Source: Streptomyces sp. R41 (GTDB lineage Bacteria > Actinomycetota > Actinomycetes > Streptomycetales > Streptomycetaceae). Taken from it: a stretch of DNA of 64,000 nucleotides. The translations under genes were made by a program, and so were the position numbers. Under the pieces are notes generated by a model. It was not told the DNA's origin. It saw nothing but the letters and a program-made list of their open reading frames with translations, and searched no databases. The first letter of the stretch is position 1; each line of letters begins with the position of its first letter. The stretch lies in contig NZ_CP163443.1 in NCBI RefSeq assembly GCF_041053055.1, forward strand, positions 5,935,001 through 5,999,000, read 5' to 3'. Positions 46,354-54,006 of this stretch are shown here, piece by piece.

Positions 46354-46576
46354 CAGCCGCGGACGCACACGGTACGGACCCGCAGCCGCGGAGGCAGGCC
46401 ACCACGGAACCACCGTCGCAGACGCACGCCCCACGGAGCCGCAGTCGCGGACGCACACAGCACGGACCCGCAGTTGCGGACGCACGCCCCCACGGACCCG
46501 CAAATCGCGGACGCACGCCCTCACTCAGCGGCAGTTGCGGACGCACGCCCCCACTCAGCGGCAGTCGCCGACGCAC
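46354..46576 (+). repeat. Tandem repeat of about 30 bp (GCAGTTGCGGACGCACGCCC)
   Basis: About eight degenerate units; GGACGCAC recurs near 46361, 46421, 46449, 46478, 46509, 46539 and 46569, a period of 29-31 bp. The interval stays near a multiple of three, but the frames lack a credible start, so I do not call a gene. Confidence 0.75.
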
Positions 46577-46580
46577 GGGA

Positions 46581-46694
46581 GGGGCCGTGCCGGTACATCA
46601 CATGCCCCGTCGCTTACGTGGTTGCCAACAGGCAGAGCCATGTAAGGCAAGCGATCTGCCACCGGCGACGGGGCGGATGTACCGGCACGGCCCC
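46581..46694. repeat. Long palindromic element with 19-bp terminal inverted repeats, copy 2
   Basis: GGGGCCGTGCCGGTACATC (46581-46599) is perfectly inverted at 46676-46694. Inside, GCCCCGTCGC (46604-46613) pairs with 46665-46674, and TTACGTGGTTGCC (46614-46626) pairs partly with GGCAGAGCCATGTAA (46631-46645). The ends match the element at 7141-7254 but the interior sequence is different. Confidence 0.8.
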
Positions 46695-46730
46695 GACCCA
46701 CCCACCGATGGAAAGGCGAGGGAGAGCGGT

Positions 46731-46890
46731 GAGTGTCAGCGGCGTCGCTGGTGCAGGGCGATCGGGGCAGCCGTGCCCCGCCCCAGCCACCGGCGGAACG
46801 CGAGTGACAGCGGCGAGTGTCAGCGGCGTCGCTGGTGCAGGGCGATCGGGGCAGCCGTGCCCCGACCCGCCCGCCGGCGGAACGCGAGTG
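46731..46890. repeat. Two extra copies of the 3' end of the SerB-like gene
   Basis: Segments starting GAGTGTCAGCGGCGTCG at 46731 and 46815 repeat the last 70 bp of the adjacent gene, whose own copy starts at 46886. The spacings are 84 and 71 bp. They include the stop codon and the codons for the C-terminal IALH(Q/R)RRR. Confidence 0.85.
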
Positions 46891-47835
46891 TCAGCGGCGT
46901 CGGCGGTGCAAGGCGATCGCGGCCGCCGTGCCGCCCGCCACCGCGCCGACCCCGGCCGCCGCCGGAATGCCGACCTTCGCGGCCTTGCGCGCCGTGCGGT
47001 AGTCGCGCAGGCGCCAGTCGAAGGTGCGGGCGTGCTTGCGGAGCTTCGTGTCGGGGTTGATGGCGTAGGGGTGGCCCACCAGCGAGAGCATCGGGATGTC
47101 GTTGTGGGAGTCGCTGTACGCCGCGCAGCGGGAGAGGTCCAGCCCCTCCGCGGCGGCCAGCGCGCGCACCGCCTCCGCCTTCGCGGGTCCATGCAACGGC
47201 TCGCCGACCAGCTTGCCCGTGTAGACGCCGTCCACCGACTCCGCGACCGTGCCGAGTGCCCCGGTCAGGCCCAGGCGGCGGGCGATCACCGTGGCGATCT
47301 CGACCGGGGCCGCCGTGACCAGCCAAACCTTCTGGCCCGCGTCCAGGTGCGCTTGGGCCAACGCCCGCGTACCCGGCCAGATCCGCTCGGCCATGTACTC
47401 GTCGTAGATCTCCTCGCCGATCGACATCAGCTCCGAGACCCGGTGGCCCTTGACGATCGACAGCGCCGAGTCGCGCGCGTCCTGCATGTGCTCCGGGTCC
47501 TCGACCCCGGCCAGCCTGAACCACGCCTGCTGCCAGGCGAATCGGGCGAGGTCGCGCGTCTCGAAGAACTTCCGCTTGTACAGGCCCCGCCCGAAGTGGA
47601 AGAGGGCAGCGCCTTGCATCACGGTGTTGTCGAGATCGAAGAACGCGGCGGCCTTGTCGTCGCCGAGCACCGGGAACTCCGGTTCCTCGACGGAGACATC
47701 CGGCGCGGCTTCGTGTGCGAGATCCTCCAGTTCCTGCGAGGACTTGCGCGCTGCCTCCGCCGAGGCCTCGCCTGCCAACACGCTCCGCGCGGTGGCGGAG
47801 CGCCTACGGGGAGTGAGCCATCCGAGAGCGGCCAT
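46891..47835 (-). CDS. HAD-IB family phosphatase (SerB/CicA-like)
   Basis: A 314-residue HAD subclass IB protein. Motif I is AAFFDLDNTVMQGAALFHFG, motif II VWLVTAAPVEIA, the lysine lies in GPAKAEAVRAL, and motif IV is CAAYSDSHNDIPMLSLVGHP. The group includes phosphoserine phosphatase-like and CicA-like enzymes acting on small or lipid phosphates. The C-terminus has a hydrophobic Gly/Ala stretch (GIPAAAGVGAVAGGTAAAIA) that may insert in the membrane. ATG at 47835 with TATGCT six bases upstream, so the mRNA may be leaderless. Its 3' end has been duplicated twice downstream. Confidence 0.88.
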   Translation of the reverse strand: MAALGWLTPRRRSATARSVLAGEASAEAARKSSQELEDLAHEAAPDVSVEEPEFPVLGDDKAAAFFDLDNTVMQGAALFHFGRGLYKRKFFETRDLARFAWQQAWFRLAGVEDPEHMQDARDSALSIVKGHRVSELMSIGEEIYDEYMAERIWPGTRALAQAHLDAGQKVWLVTAAPVEIATVIARRLGLTGALGTVAESVDGVYTGKLVGEPLHGPAKAEAVRALAAAEGLDLSRCAAYSDSHNDIPMLSLVGHPYAINPDTKLRKHARTFDWRLRDYRTARKAAKVGIPAAAGVGAVAGGTAAAIALHRRRR

Positions 47836-48018
47836 GTCGTGAGCATAGCCAGTTTGTTCGGTGCTTCCGGAGTCGAGAGGATTCGGCGCTGTGAACTCTC
47901 CGCGACCGAGCCGTTAAAGATGCGATCCGAACGGCGCGTCGGGCCGGTGCGGGGGCGGATTGTCGCGTGAGGAGCCGACGGGACTCCCCTGGGGCGCGGC
48001 GGCGCGAGAATGGCTGGT

Positions 48019-48309
48019 ATGAGTTCCATGTTCCGGCGCGGTGGGCGTCGTACGGAGAAGAAGGCTCCCGGGGAGCGGCTGGTCACACTGATCAGGAAGC
48101 CCGGGTGTCATCTGTGCGATGACGCACAGGAAGTGATCGAGAAGGTGTGCGGTGATCTCGGGGTGCCCTGGGAGCACAAGGACATCACCCAGGACGAGGA
48201 CCTGCACCGTGAGTACTGGGAACAGATCCCGGTCGTGCTGGTGGACGGCGCCCAGCACACCTTCTGGCGTGTGAACGAGGAACGCCTTCGCAAAGCCCTC
48301 ACGCAGTGA
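48019..48309 (+). CDS. Glutaredoxin-like thioredoxin-fold protein
   Basis: A 96-residue thioredoxin-fold protein of the DUF836/YruB-like type. The redox site is LIRKPGCHLCDDAQEVI (C-H-L-C), followed by the cis-Pro segment EQIPVVLVDG. Two ATGs, 48010 and 48019, are possible; GAGAAT lies seven bases before the second. It sits upstream of rex in the same direction, 331 bp away, a conserved neighbour in streptomycetes as I recall. A role in thiol redox balance is plausible but unproven. Confidence 0.82.
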   Translation: MSSMFRRGGRRTEKKAPGERLVTLIRKPGCHLCDDAQEVIEKVCGDLGVPWEHKDITQDEDLHREYWEQIPVVLVDGAQHTFWRVNEERLRKALTQ

Positions 48310-48640
48310 ATTCCGTGAGGGGAACGCCCACCGTGGCCCTGATGTGACCTGACTGAGTAGTCCAAGTGGTCCGGAAAGTCGCCTAGGATCGACGGCGAGT
48401 GGTCTCGGGGGCGGGATTCGTTGAGGAGAGTGTGCGGTTTTGCCCCCTTCAGGTGCGGAACGAAGCTGTCCGCGCGCCGGTTCCATACGTGCGCGCCGGG
48501 CCTGCGTGACCCCGGTCACGTTGGCCGGGCAAATCGGACACCATCTTTGTGCACGCGTTCACAAAGACATAGCCTGCATTCGACGGGGCGGTCTAGGTAT
48601 GTGTGACCGCCTGCAGCCCCGCTCTACCCGCAGGAGCACC
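48310..48640 (+). promoter_or_regulatory. rex-hem operon promoter region
   Basis: A 331-bp gap. TTGTGC (48547-48552), 17-bp spacer and TAGCCT (48570-48575) form a plausible promoter, with the Rex operator on its -35 and spacer. The ribosome site CAGGAGCACC precedes the rex GTG. Short open frames here lack coding signs. Confidence 0.6.
48545..48566. promoter_or_regulatory. Rex operator (ROP site)
   Basis: CTTTGTGCACGCG joined to TTCACAAAG is a near-perfect palindrome and matches the Rex consensus TTGTGAANNNNTTCACAA at all but one position. It overlaps the -35 region of the rex promoter, consistent with known autoregulation by Rex in S. coelicolor. Confidence 0.9.
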
Positions 48641-49399
48641 GTGGCAACTGGCCGAACTCACCGACCGGCGACCCGCAGCCGAGGGATTCCCGAGGCCACC
48701 GTCGCCCGGCTTCCGCTGTACCTCCGAGCCCTCACCGCACTGTCGGAGCGCTCGGTACCCACGGTCTCCTCCGAGGAGCTCGCGGCCGCGGCGGGGGTCA
48801 ACTCCGCGAAGCTCCGCAAGGATTTCTCCTACCTCGGCTCCTACGGGACGCGAGGTGTGGGGTACGACGTCGAGTATCTCGTGTACCAGATCTCCCGCGA
48901 ACTGGGCCTGACCCAGGACTGGCCGGTTGTGATCGTCGGTATCGGTAACCTCGGCGCCGCGCTGGCCAATTACGGAGGGTTCGCGTCCCGTGGTTTCCGG
49001 GTCGCCGCGCTGATCGACGCCGATCCCGAGATGGCCGGCAAGCAGGTCGCCGGGATCGCCGTGCAGCACAGCGACGGCCTGGAGAAGATCGTCGACGAGA
49101 ACGGCGTCTCCATCGGGGTCATCACCACCCCGCCGGGCGTCGCCCAGCAGGTCTGCGACCGCCTGGTCGCCGCCGGGGTCACCTCCATCCTCAACTTCGC
49201 GCCGACCGTGCTGTCCGTCCCGGACGGCGTCGACGTACGCAAGGTCGATCTCTCCATCGAGCTGCAGATCCTCGCCTTCCACGAGCAGCGCAAGGCCGGC
49301 GAGGAGGCCGAGGCCCAGGCCGGCGCCGTGGCCGCGGCTGCGCAGGAGAACAACGGCAAAGGGCCTGACGGGGACGTCCCCGCCGTGATGCCGGCATGA
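48641..49399 (+). CDS. rex: Redox-sensing transcriptional repressor Rex
   Basis: A 252-residue Rex. The N-terminal winged helix (ATVARLPLYLRALTALSERS; SSEELAAAAGVNSAKLRKDF; SYLGSYGTRGVGYDVEYL) is followed by the Rossmann NAD(H) domain with VVIVGIGNLGAALANYGGF and a C-terminal helix (SIELQILAFHEQRK) that inserts into the partner subunit. High NADH releases Rex from DNA and opens respiratory and haem genes. GTG 48641 has GGAG five bases upstream; longer frames do not. Its stop overlaps the hemA start (ATGA). Confidence 0.97.
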   Translation: MATGRTHRPATRSRGIPEATVARLPLYLRALTALSERSVPTVSSEELAAAAGVNSAKLRKDFSYLGSYGTRGVGYDVEYLVYQISRELGLTQDWPVVIVGIGNLGAALANYGGFASRGFRVAALIDADPEMAGKQVAGIAVQHSDGLEKIVDENGVSIGVITTPPGVAQQVCDRLVAAGVTSILNFAPTVLSVPDGVDVRKVDLSIELQILAFHEQRKAGEEAEAQAGAVAAAAQENNGKGPDGDVPAVMPA

Positions 49400-51144
49400 G
49401 TCTCCTCGTCGTCGGGCTGAGCCACCGCAGCGCTCCGGTCAGCGTCCTGGAGCGGGCCGCGCTGTCCGCGGACGCCCAGGTCAAGCTGCTCCAGGACACG
49501 GTCGCCGCCGAGCCGGCCACCGAGGCCTCGGTGCTCGCCACCTGCAACCGCATCGAGCTGTACGCCGATGTGGACAAGTTCCACGCGGGCGTCGCCGAGC
49601 TGTCCACGCTGCTCGCTCAGCACAGCGGGGTCGGGCTCGAAGAGCTCACTCCTTACTTGTACGTGCACTACGAGGACCGGGCGGTCCACCACCTCTTCTC
49701 GGTGGCCTGCGGACTCGACTCGATGGTGGTGGGCGAGGGCCAGATCCTCGGCCAGATCAAGGACGCGCTGGCCACCGCCCAGGAGCTGCACACGGCGGGC
49801 CGCCTGCTGAACGACCTGTTCCAGCAGGCGCTGCGGGTCGGCAAGCGCGCCCACTCCGAGACCGGCATCGACCGCGCCGGACAGTCCCTGGTCACCTTCG
49901 GCCTGGAGCAGCTGTCGTCCGGCGCCGCCGTCGACGGCTGGGTCAAGGGCAAGCGCGCCCTGGTCATCGGCGCCGGCTCCATGTCCTCCCTGGCCGCCGC
50001 GACACTCGCGCGCGCCGGGGTCGCCGAGATCGTCATCGCCAACCGCACGCTCGACCGCGCTGAGCGCCTCGCCGAGATCCTCACGGACGGCGACGACACG
50101 GACGTGCTGGCCCGCGCGGTACCGATGGACTCCGTGACCGTCGAGCTGACACGTGCCGACATCGCCGTCTCCTGCACCGGCGCCACGGGCCTCGTCCTGA
50201 CGGCCGAGTCCGTAGCGGTCGCCGTCGAGGGACGCACGGGGGAGCCCGCGGCCGAGGGCGCCGGCTCCGGCCGTACGGCGTCGTCCGCGGCCGTACCCCA
50301 GAACGCGCCGCTCGCGCCCACGAGCGTCGGCACCGAGGAGGGCTGCCCCCTCGACCTGTCCGCCGTGCAGGGCACGGCCGGCTTCTCGGTCCTCGGCGAG
50401 GCGGCCGTGGCCGGCATGGCCGCGGCCGAGCTGGAACAGCACGCGGCGTGGGTGGACAAGGGCGACACGGCGGGCCGCGCGCAGCGCCCCGCAGCCGCGG
50501 GTTCCGCCACCGTGCTCGACCCGGAGGCCGACGCGGACGCCATCGCGGCGCTCGCGGCCGCGGCCGCCACCGTCGGGCGCGTCCCCGAGCGTCGCAGGCC
50601 CGAGCCCGTCGTCGAGGCCCCCCGGCCCGCGCCCGTGCTCGCGCTGCTCGACCTCGCAATGCCTCGCGACATCGACGCGGCCGTGCACCGGCTGCTCGGG
50701 GTGCGGCTCGTCGACATCGAGTCGCTCGCCGAGGCGTCCGCCGACGCGCCGATGGCCGCCGATGTGGACCAGGTGCGCAGGATCGTCTCCGACGAGGTCG
50801 CCGCCTTCAGCGCCGCCCTGCGGGCCGCGCACATCACCCCCACCGTCGTGGCGCTGCGCACCATGGCGGCCGACCTCGTCGCGAGCGAGATCGCGCGGCT
50901 CGACGGACGGCTGCCCGACCTCGACGACAAGCAGCGGGGCGAGATCACCCAGACCGTGCGACGCGTCGTGGACAAGCTGCTGCACGCGCCGACCGTACGG
51001 GTCAAGCAGTTGGCCGCCGAGCCCGGCGGTGCCGGGTACGCGGACGCGCTGCGCACCCTGTTCGACCTGGACCCCGAGACGGTCGCCTCTGTCTCCCGGG
51101 CCGAGGACAACACCGAGAACGCCAAGAACCGAGGGCGAGCATGA
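49396..51144 (+). CDS. hemA: Glutamyl-tRNA reductase with large insertion
   Basis: A 582-residue HemA, the first committed enzyme of tetrapyrrole synthesis; it reduces glutamyl-tRNA to glutamate-1-semialdehyde. The active-site cysteine is in ATCNRIELYA. GLDSMVVGEGQILGQIKDA, the NADPH-binding VIGAGSMSSLAAATL and the dimerisation domain are intact. It is about 150 residues longer than typical. The extra Ala/Gly/Pro-rich segment (about 275-410) interrupts the NADPH domain just before LALLDLAMPRDID. It overlaps rex and hemC by ATGA at both ends, indicating tight translational coupling. Confidence 0.96.
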   Translation: MSLLVVGLSHRSAPVSVLERAALSADAQVKLLQDTVAAEPATEASVLATCNRIELYADVDKFHAGVAELSTLLAQHSGVGLEELTPYLYVHYEDRAVHHLFSVACGLDSMVVGEGQILGQIKDALATAQELHTAGRLLNDLFQQALRVGKRAHSETGIDRAGQSLVTFGLEQLSSGAAVDGWVKGKRALVIGAGSMSSLAAATLARAGVAEIVIANRTLDRAERLAEILTDGDDTDVLARAVPMDSVTVELTRADIAVSCTGATGLVLTAESVAVAVEGRTGEPAAEGAGSGRTASSAAVPQNAPLAPTSVGTEEGCPLDLSAVQGTAGFSVLGEAAVAGMAAAELEQHAAWVDKGDTAGRAQRPAAAGSATVLDPEADADAIAALAAAAATVGRVPERRRPEPVVEAPRPAPVLALLDLAMPRDIDAAVHRLLGVRLVDIESLAEASADAPMAADVDQVRRIVSDEVAAFSAALRAAHITPTVVALRTMAADLVASEIARLDGRLPDLDDKQRGEITQTVRRVVDKLLHAPTVRVKQLAAEPGGAGYADALRTLFDLDPETVASVSRAEDNTENAKNRGRA

Positions 51145-52100
51145 GTGAGCACCCACTGAGGCTGGGGACCAGGCGAAGCAAACTCGCCATGGCCCAGTCC
51201 GGGCAGGTGGCGGACGCCGTGAGCCAGGTGACCGGACGGACCGTCGAGCTCGTTGAGATCACGACGTACGGCGACACCTCCCGCGAGAACCTCGCGCAGA
51301 TCGGCGGCACGGGCGTCTTCGTGACCGCGCTGCGCGACGCGCTGCTGCGCGGTGAGGTCGACTTCGCGGTGCATTCGCTGAAGGACCTGCCGACCGCGCA
51401 GCCCGACGACCTCGCGCTGGCCGCCGTGCCGGTGCGCGAGGACCCGCGCGACGTGCTCGTCGCCCGCGACGGACTCACCTTCGCCGAACTTCCCGACGGC
51501 GCGCGCATCGGCACCGGTTCGCCGCGCCGCATGGCCCAGCTGAACGCGTACGCGCGCAGTCACGGGATGACGATCGAGACGGTCGCGATCCGTGGGAACG
51601 TCGACACCCGCATCGGATACGTGCGCAGCGGGGAGCTCGACGCCGTCGTGCTGGCCGCCGCCGGACTCAAGCGGATCGGCCGTATCGACGAGGTGACCGA
51701 CTTCCTGTCGGTCGACACCGTTTTGCCCGCCCCCGGCCAGGGGGCCCTCGCGATCGAGTGTGCCGCGGACAACGCGGACCTCGTCGCCGTGCTCGGAGAG
51801 CTCGACGACCCGTTCACCCGGGTCGCCGTGACCGCCGAGCGATCCCTGCTTGCCGCCCTGGAGGCCGGCTGCAGCGCACCCGTGGGTGCGCTCGCCGACC
51901 TGCTGGCCGACGGGCAGATTGTCAAGGAAATGCGCCTGCGCGGCGTCGTCGGCACGACCGACGGCTCGACGCTGGTGCAGCTGTCCACCACCGGTCCCGT
52001 GCCCGAGACACATGACCAAGCAATGGCGCTCGGCCGTGAACTCGCCGCCGAGATGCTTGCCAAGGGCGCGGCCGGTCTGATGGGGGAGCGAGCACTTTGA
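51141..52100 (+). CDS. hemC: Hydroxymethylbilane synthase (porphobilinogen deaminase)
   Basis: A 319-residue HemC that links four porphobilinogen units into hydroxymethylbilane. It begins LRLGTRRSKLAMAQSGQVAD. The catalytic aspartate is in VDFAVHSLKDLPT, RIGTGSPRRMAQL follows, and the dipyrromethane cofactor cysteine is C244 in EAGCSAPVGALAD. It starts with ATG overlapping the hemA stop (ATGA), and its stop overlaps the TTG start of the next gene. Confidence 0.97.
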   Translation: MSEHPLRLGTRRSKLAMAQSGQVADAVSQVTGRTVELVEITTYGDTSRENLAQIGGTGVFVTALRDALLRGEVDFAVHSLKDLPTAQPDDLALAAVPVREDPRDVLVARDGLTFAELPDGARIGTGSPRRMAQLNAYARSHGMTIETVAIRGNVDTRIGYVRSGELDAVVLAAAGLKRIGRIDEVTDFLSVDTVLPAPGQGALAIECAADNADLVAVLGELDDPFTRVAVTAERSLLAALEAGCSAPVGALADLLADGQIVKEMRLRGVVGTTDGSTLVQLSTTGPVPETHDQAMALGRELAAEMLAKGAAGLMGERAL

Positions 52101-53800
52101 GCCCCACTAACCTTCCCGCCGGTCCGGACCACGGGCACGTCACCTTCCTCGGTGCCGGACCCGGAGATCCAGGACTGCTGACACTGCGCGCCGTCGAGGC
52201 GCTGGCGAACGCGGATGTCCTCGTCGCCGAGCACGAGGTGCTCGACGTGGTCCGCGTGCACGCCAGACAGGGCGTAGCCGTCCTGCACACGGATCCGGAC
52301 ACTTCTTCGGACCCGTACTTGGGCACAGGCACGCCTCAGCTAACGGTTGTTGACGGCACGTCAACAACCGTTGGTGACCCCGCGTCGAGGGACGCCGCCA
52401 ATCTTGTCATGGAGGCCGCGCGGGGCGGCAAGCGGGTCGTACGTGCGGTGTCCGGGGACCCCGGACTGGATACGTACGCCGCCGAGGAAATGCTCGCCTG
52501 CGCCGCCGCGGGTGTTCCGTTCGAGGTGGTGCCCGGCATCGCGGCCGCCGTCGGTGTGCCCGCGTACGCGGGTGTGCCGCTGCGTGACGCGCAGGGCGCG
52601 GACGTGCGGTTCGTCGACGCGCGTACGGCTTCGGACCGGTGCTGGACCGAGGTCGGGGCGTCGGACGGCACGGTCGTGGTGTCCGCGACGCTCGACTCGG
52701 TGGCTTCGGCCGCGGGCGAGCTGGTCGCGGCCGGGCGCAAGCCCGACACCCCGATGACGGTGACGATCGCGGGTACGACCACGCGCCAGCGCACCTGGTC
52801 GGCCACCCTCGGCACCATCGCGCAGACGCTCAAGCAGGCGAAGGTACTGCCGTCCCCGGACGGCGGCCGGCAGGTGATAGCCGTGGTCGGTGAGCGTTCC
52901 GCAGCCGCCCAGCGCGACCAGCTGTCGTGGTTCGAGTCCAAGCCGCTGTTCGGCTGGAAGGTGCTCGTGCCGCGCACGAAGGAGCAGGCGGCTTCGCTCT
53001 CCGACCAGCTGCGGTCGTACGGGGCCGTGCCGCACGAGGTGCCGACGATCGCCGTCGAACCGCCGCGCACGCCCCAGCAGATGGAGCGCGCGGTCAAGGG
53101 ACTCGTCACCGGGCGGTACGAGTGGATCGCCTTCACCTCGGTGAACGCGGTCAAGGCCGTGCGGGAGAAGTTCGAGGAGTACGGGCTCGATGCCCGTGCG
53201 TTCGCCGGGATCAAGGTCGCGGCGGTGGGGGAGCAGACGGCGAAGGCGCTGGTCGCCTTTGGCGTGAAGCCGGATCTGGTGCCGTCCGGGGAGCAGTCGG
53301 CCGCCGGTCTTCTCGAGGACTGGCCGCCGTACGACCCCGTCTTCGACCCGATCGACCGGGTGTTCCTGCCGCGTGCCGACATCGCCACGGAGACGTTGGT
53401 CGCCGGGCTCATCGAGCTGGGCTGGGAGGTCGACGACGTCACGGCCTACCGGACCGTGCGTGCCTCGCCGCCGCCGGCGGAGACGCGGGAGGCGATCAAG
53501 GGGGGCGGGTTCGACGCCGTGCTCTTCACGTCGTCGTCGACTGTGCGGAACCTGGTGGGTATCGCGGGCAAGCCGCACAACGTGACGGTGATCGCGTGTA
53601 TCGGGCCTGCCACCGCGAAGACCGCCGAGGAGCATGGGCTGCGGGTGGATGTCATGGCTCCGGAGCCTTCTGTGCACAAGTTGGCCGAGGCGTTGGCGGA
53701 CTTCGGGCTTCGGCGGCGGGCTGCCGCGGTGGAGGCCGGGGACCCTGTGACCCGGCCCAGTGAGCGCCGGCCGGGGTCCCGGCGGCGCCGGACCACTTAG
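52097..53800 (+). CDS. hemD: Fused uroporphyrinogen-III methyltransferase / uroporphyrinogen-III synthase
   Basis: A 567-residue bifunctional enzyme. The N-terminal half (about 1-260) is CobA-like: [40 protein letters not shown] and [19 protein letters not shown]. It methylates uroporphyrinogen III toward sirohaem or B12. The C-terminal half (about 285-540) is Hem[30 protein letters not shown] and [16 protein letters not shown]. It starts with TTG in a TTGA overlap with hemC. The final 30 residues are a basic tail. A 14-bp perfect palindrome lies inside the coding region at 52342-52372. The fusion is usual in actinobacteria. Confidence 0.93.
   Translation: MSPTNLPAGPDHGHVTFLGAGPGDPGLLTLRAVEALANADVLVAEHEVLDVVRVHARQGVAVLHTDPDTSSDPYLGTGTPQLTVVDGTSTTVGDPASRDAANLVMEAARGGKRVVRAVSGDPGLDTYAAEEMLACAAAGVPFEVVPGIAAAVGVPAYAGVPLRDAQGADVRFVDARTASDRCWTEVGASDGTVVVSATLDSVASAAGELVAAGRKPDTPMTVTIAGTTTRQRTWSATLGTIAQTLKQAKVLPSPDGGRQVIAVVGERSAAAQRDQLSWFESKPLFGWKVLVPRTKEQAASLSDQLRSYGAVPHEVPTIAVEPPRTPQQMERAVKGLVTGRYEWIAFTSVNAVKAVREKFEEYGLDARAFAGIKVAAVGEQTAKALVAFGVKPDLVPSGEQSAAGLLEDWPPYDPVFDPIDRVFLPRADIATETLVAGLIELGWEVDDVTAYRTVRASPPPAETREAIKGGGFDAVLFTSSSTVRNLVGIAGKPHNVTVIACIGPATAKTAEEHGLRVDVMAPEPSVHKLAEALADFGLRRRAAAVEAGDPVTRPSERRPGSRRRRTT
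52342..52372. repeat. 14-bp perfect palindrome inside hemD
   Basis: AACGGTTGTTGACG (52342-52355), GCA, CGTCAACAACCGTT (52359-52372). It is much richer in A/T than the surrounding gene and is in frame, encoding [10 protein letters not shown]. It could be a hairpin in the mRNA or a protein-binding site. Confidence 0.8.
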
Positions 53801-53819
53801 CGCCCGTGGGGGCTGGGGT

Positions 53820-53850
53820 GGGGTGGTTTTCGCCCCCTCCGCCCCTGCCC
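53820..53850 (+). repeat. Dispersed intergenic repeat, family A (truncated)
   Basis: GGTGGTTTTCGCCCCCTCCG with CCCCTGCCCATCCCG after it. The usual GGGGGC hairpin is replaced by other sequence leading into the family B hairpin. Confidence 0.65.
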
Positions 53851-53893
53851 ATCCCGTGCCAGCCTTTCGGCTGCGGACCGGTGGGGGCTTGTC

Positions 53894-53935
53894 GCGCAGT
53901 TCCCCGCGCCCCTAAAAGGGCGCGGGGAACTGCGC
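53894..53935 (+). terminator. Family B hairpin repeat, probable terminator of the hem operon
   Basis: A perfect 18-bp stem GCGCAGTTCCCCGCGCCC (53894-53911) and its complement (53918-53935), loop CTAAAA. It lies 94 bases after the hemD stop, and half copies occur at 1493-1520 and 14031-14052. Confidence 0.75.
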
Positions 53936-54006
53936 AGCCGGACCCCCGCCACGTACCGGCAAGGTGTCGGCAAGGGGGACCGTGGAGCGGGCGTAGCGTA
54001 GAGGGC

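Noticed and set aside
46354..46576. CRISPR array
   Set aside because: Units are contiguous and degenerate with no unique spacers, and no cas genes are present.
46318..46890. Open frame translating the tandem repeats upstream of bldN as a THAPTDPQ-type repeat protein
   Set aside because: The period is only roughly a multiple of three, there is no ribosome site, and the frame runs through a palindromic element into the antisense of the SerB-like gene.
48421..48606. 61-codon frame upstream of rex
   Set aside because: It spans the Rex operator and promoter and has no convincing start or homology.
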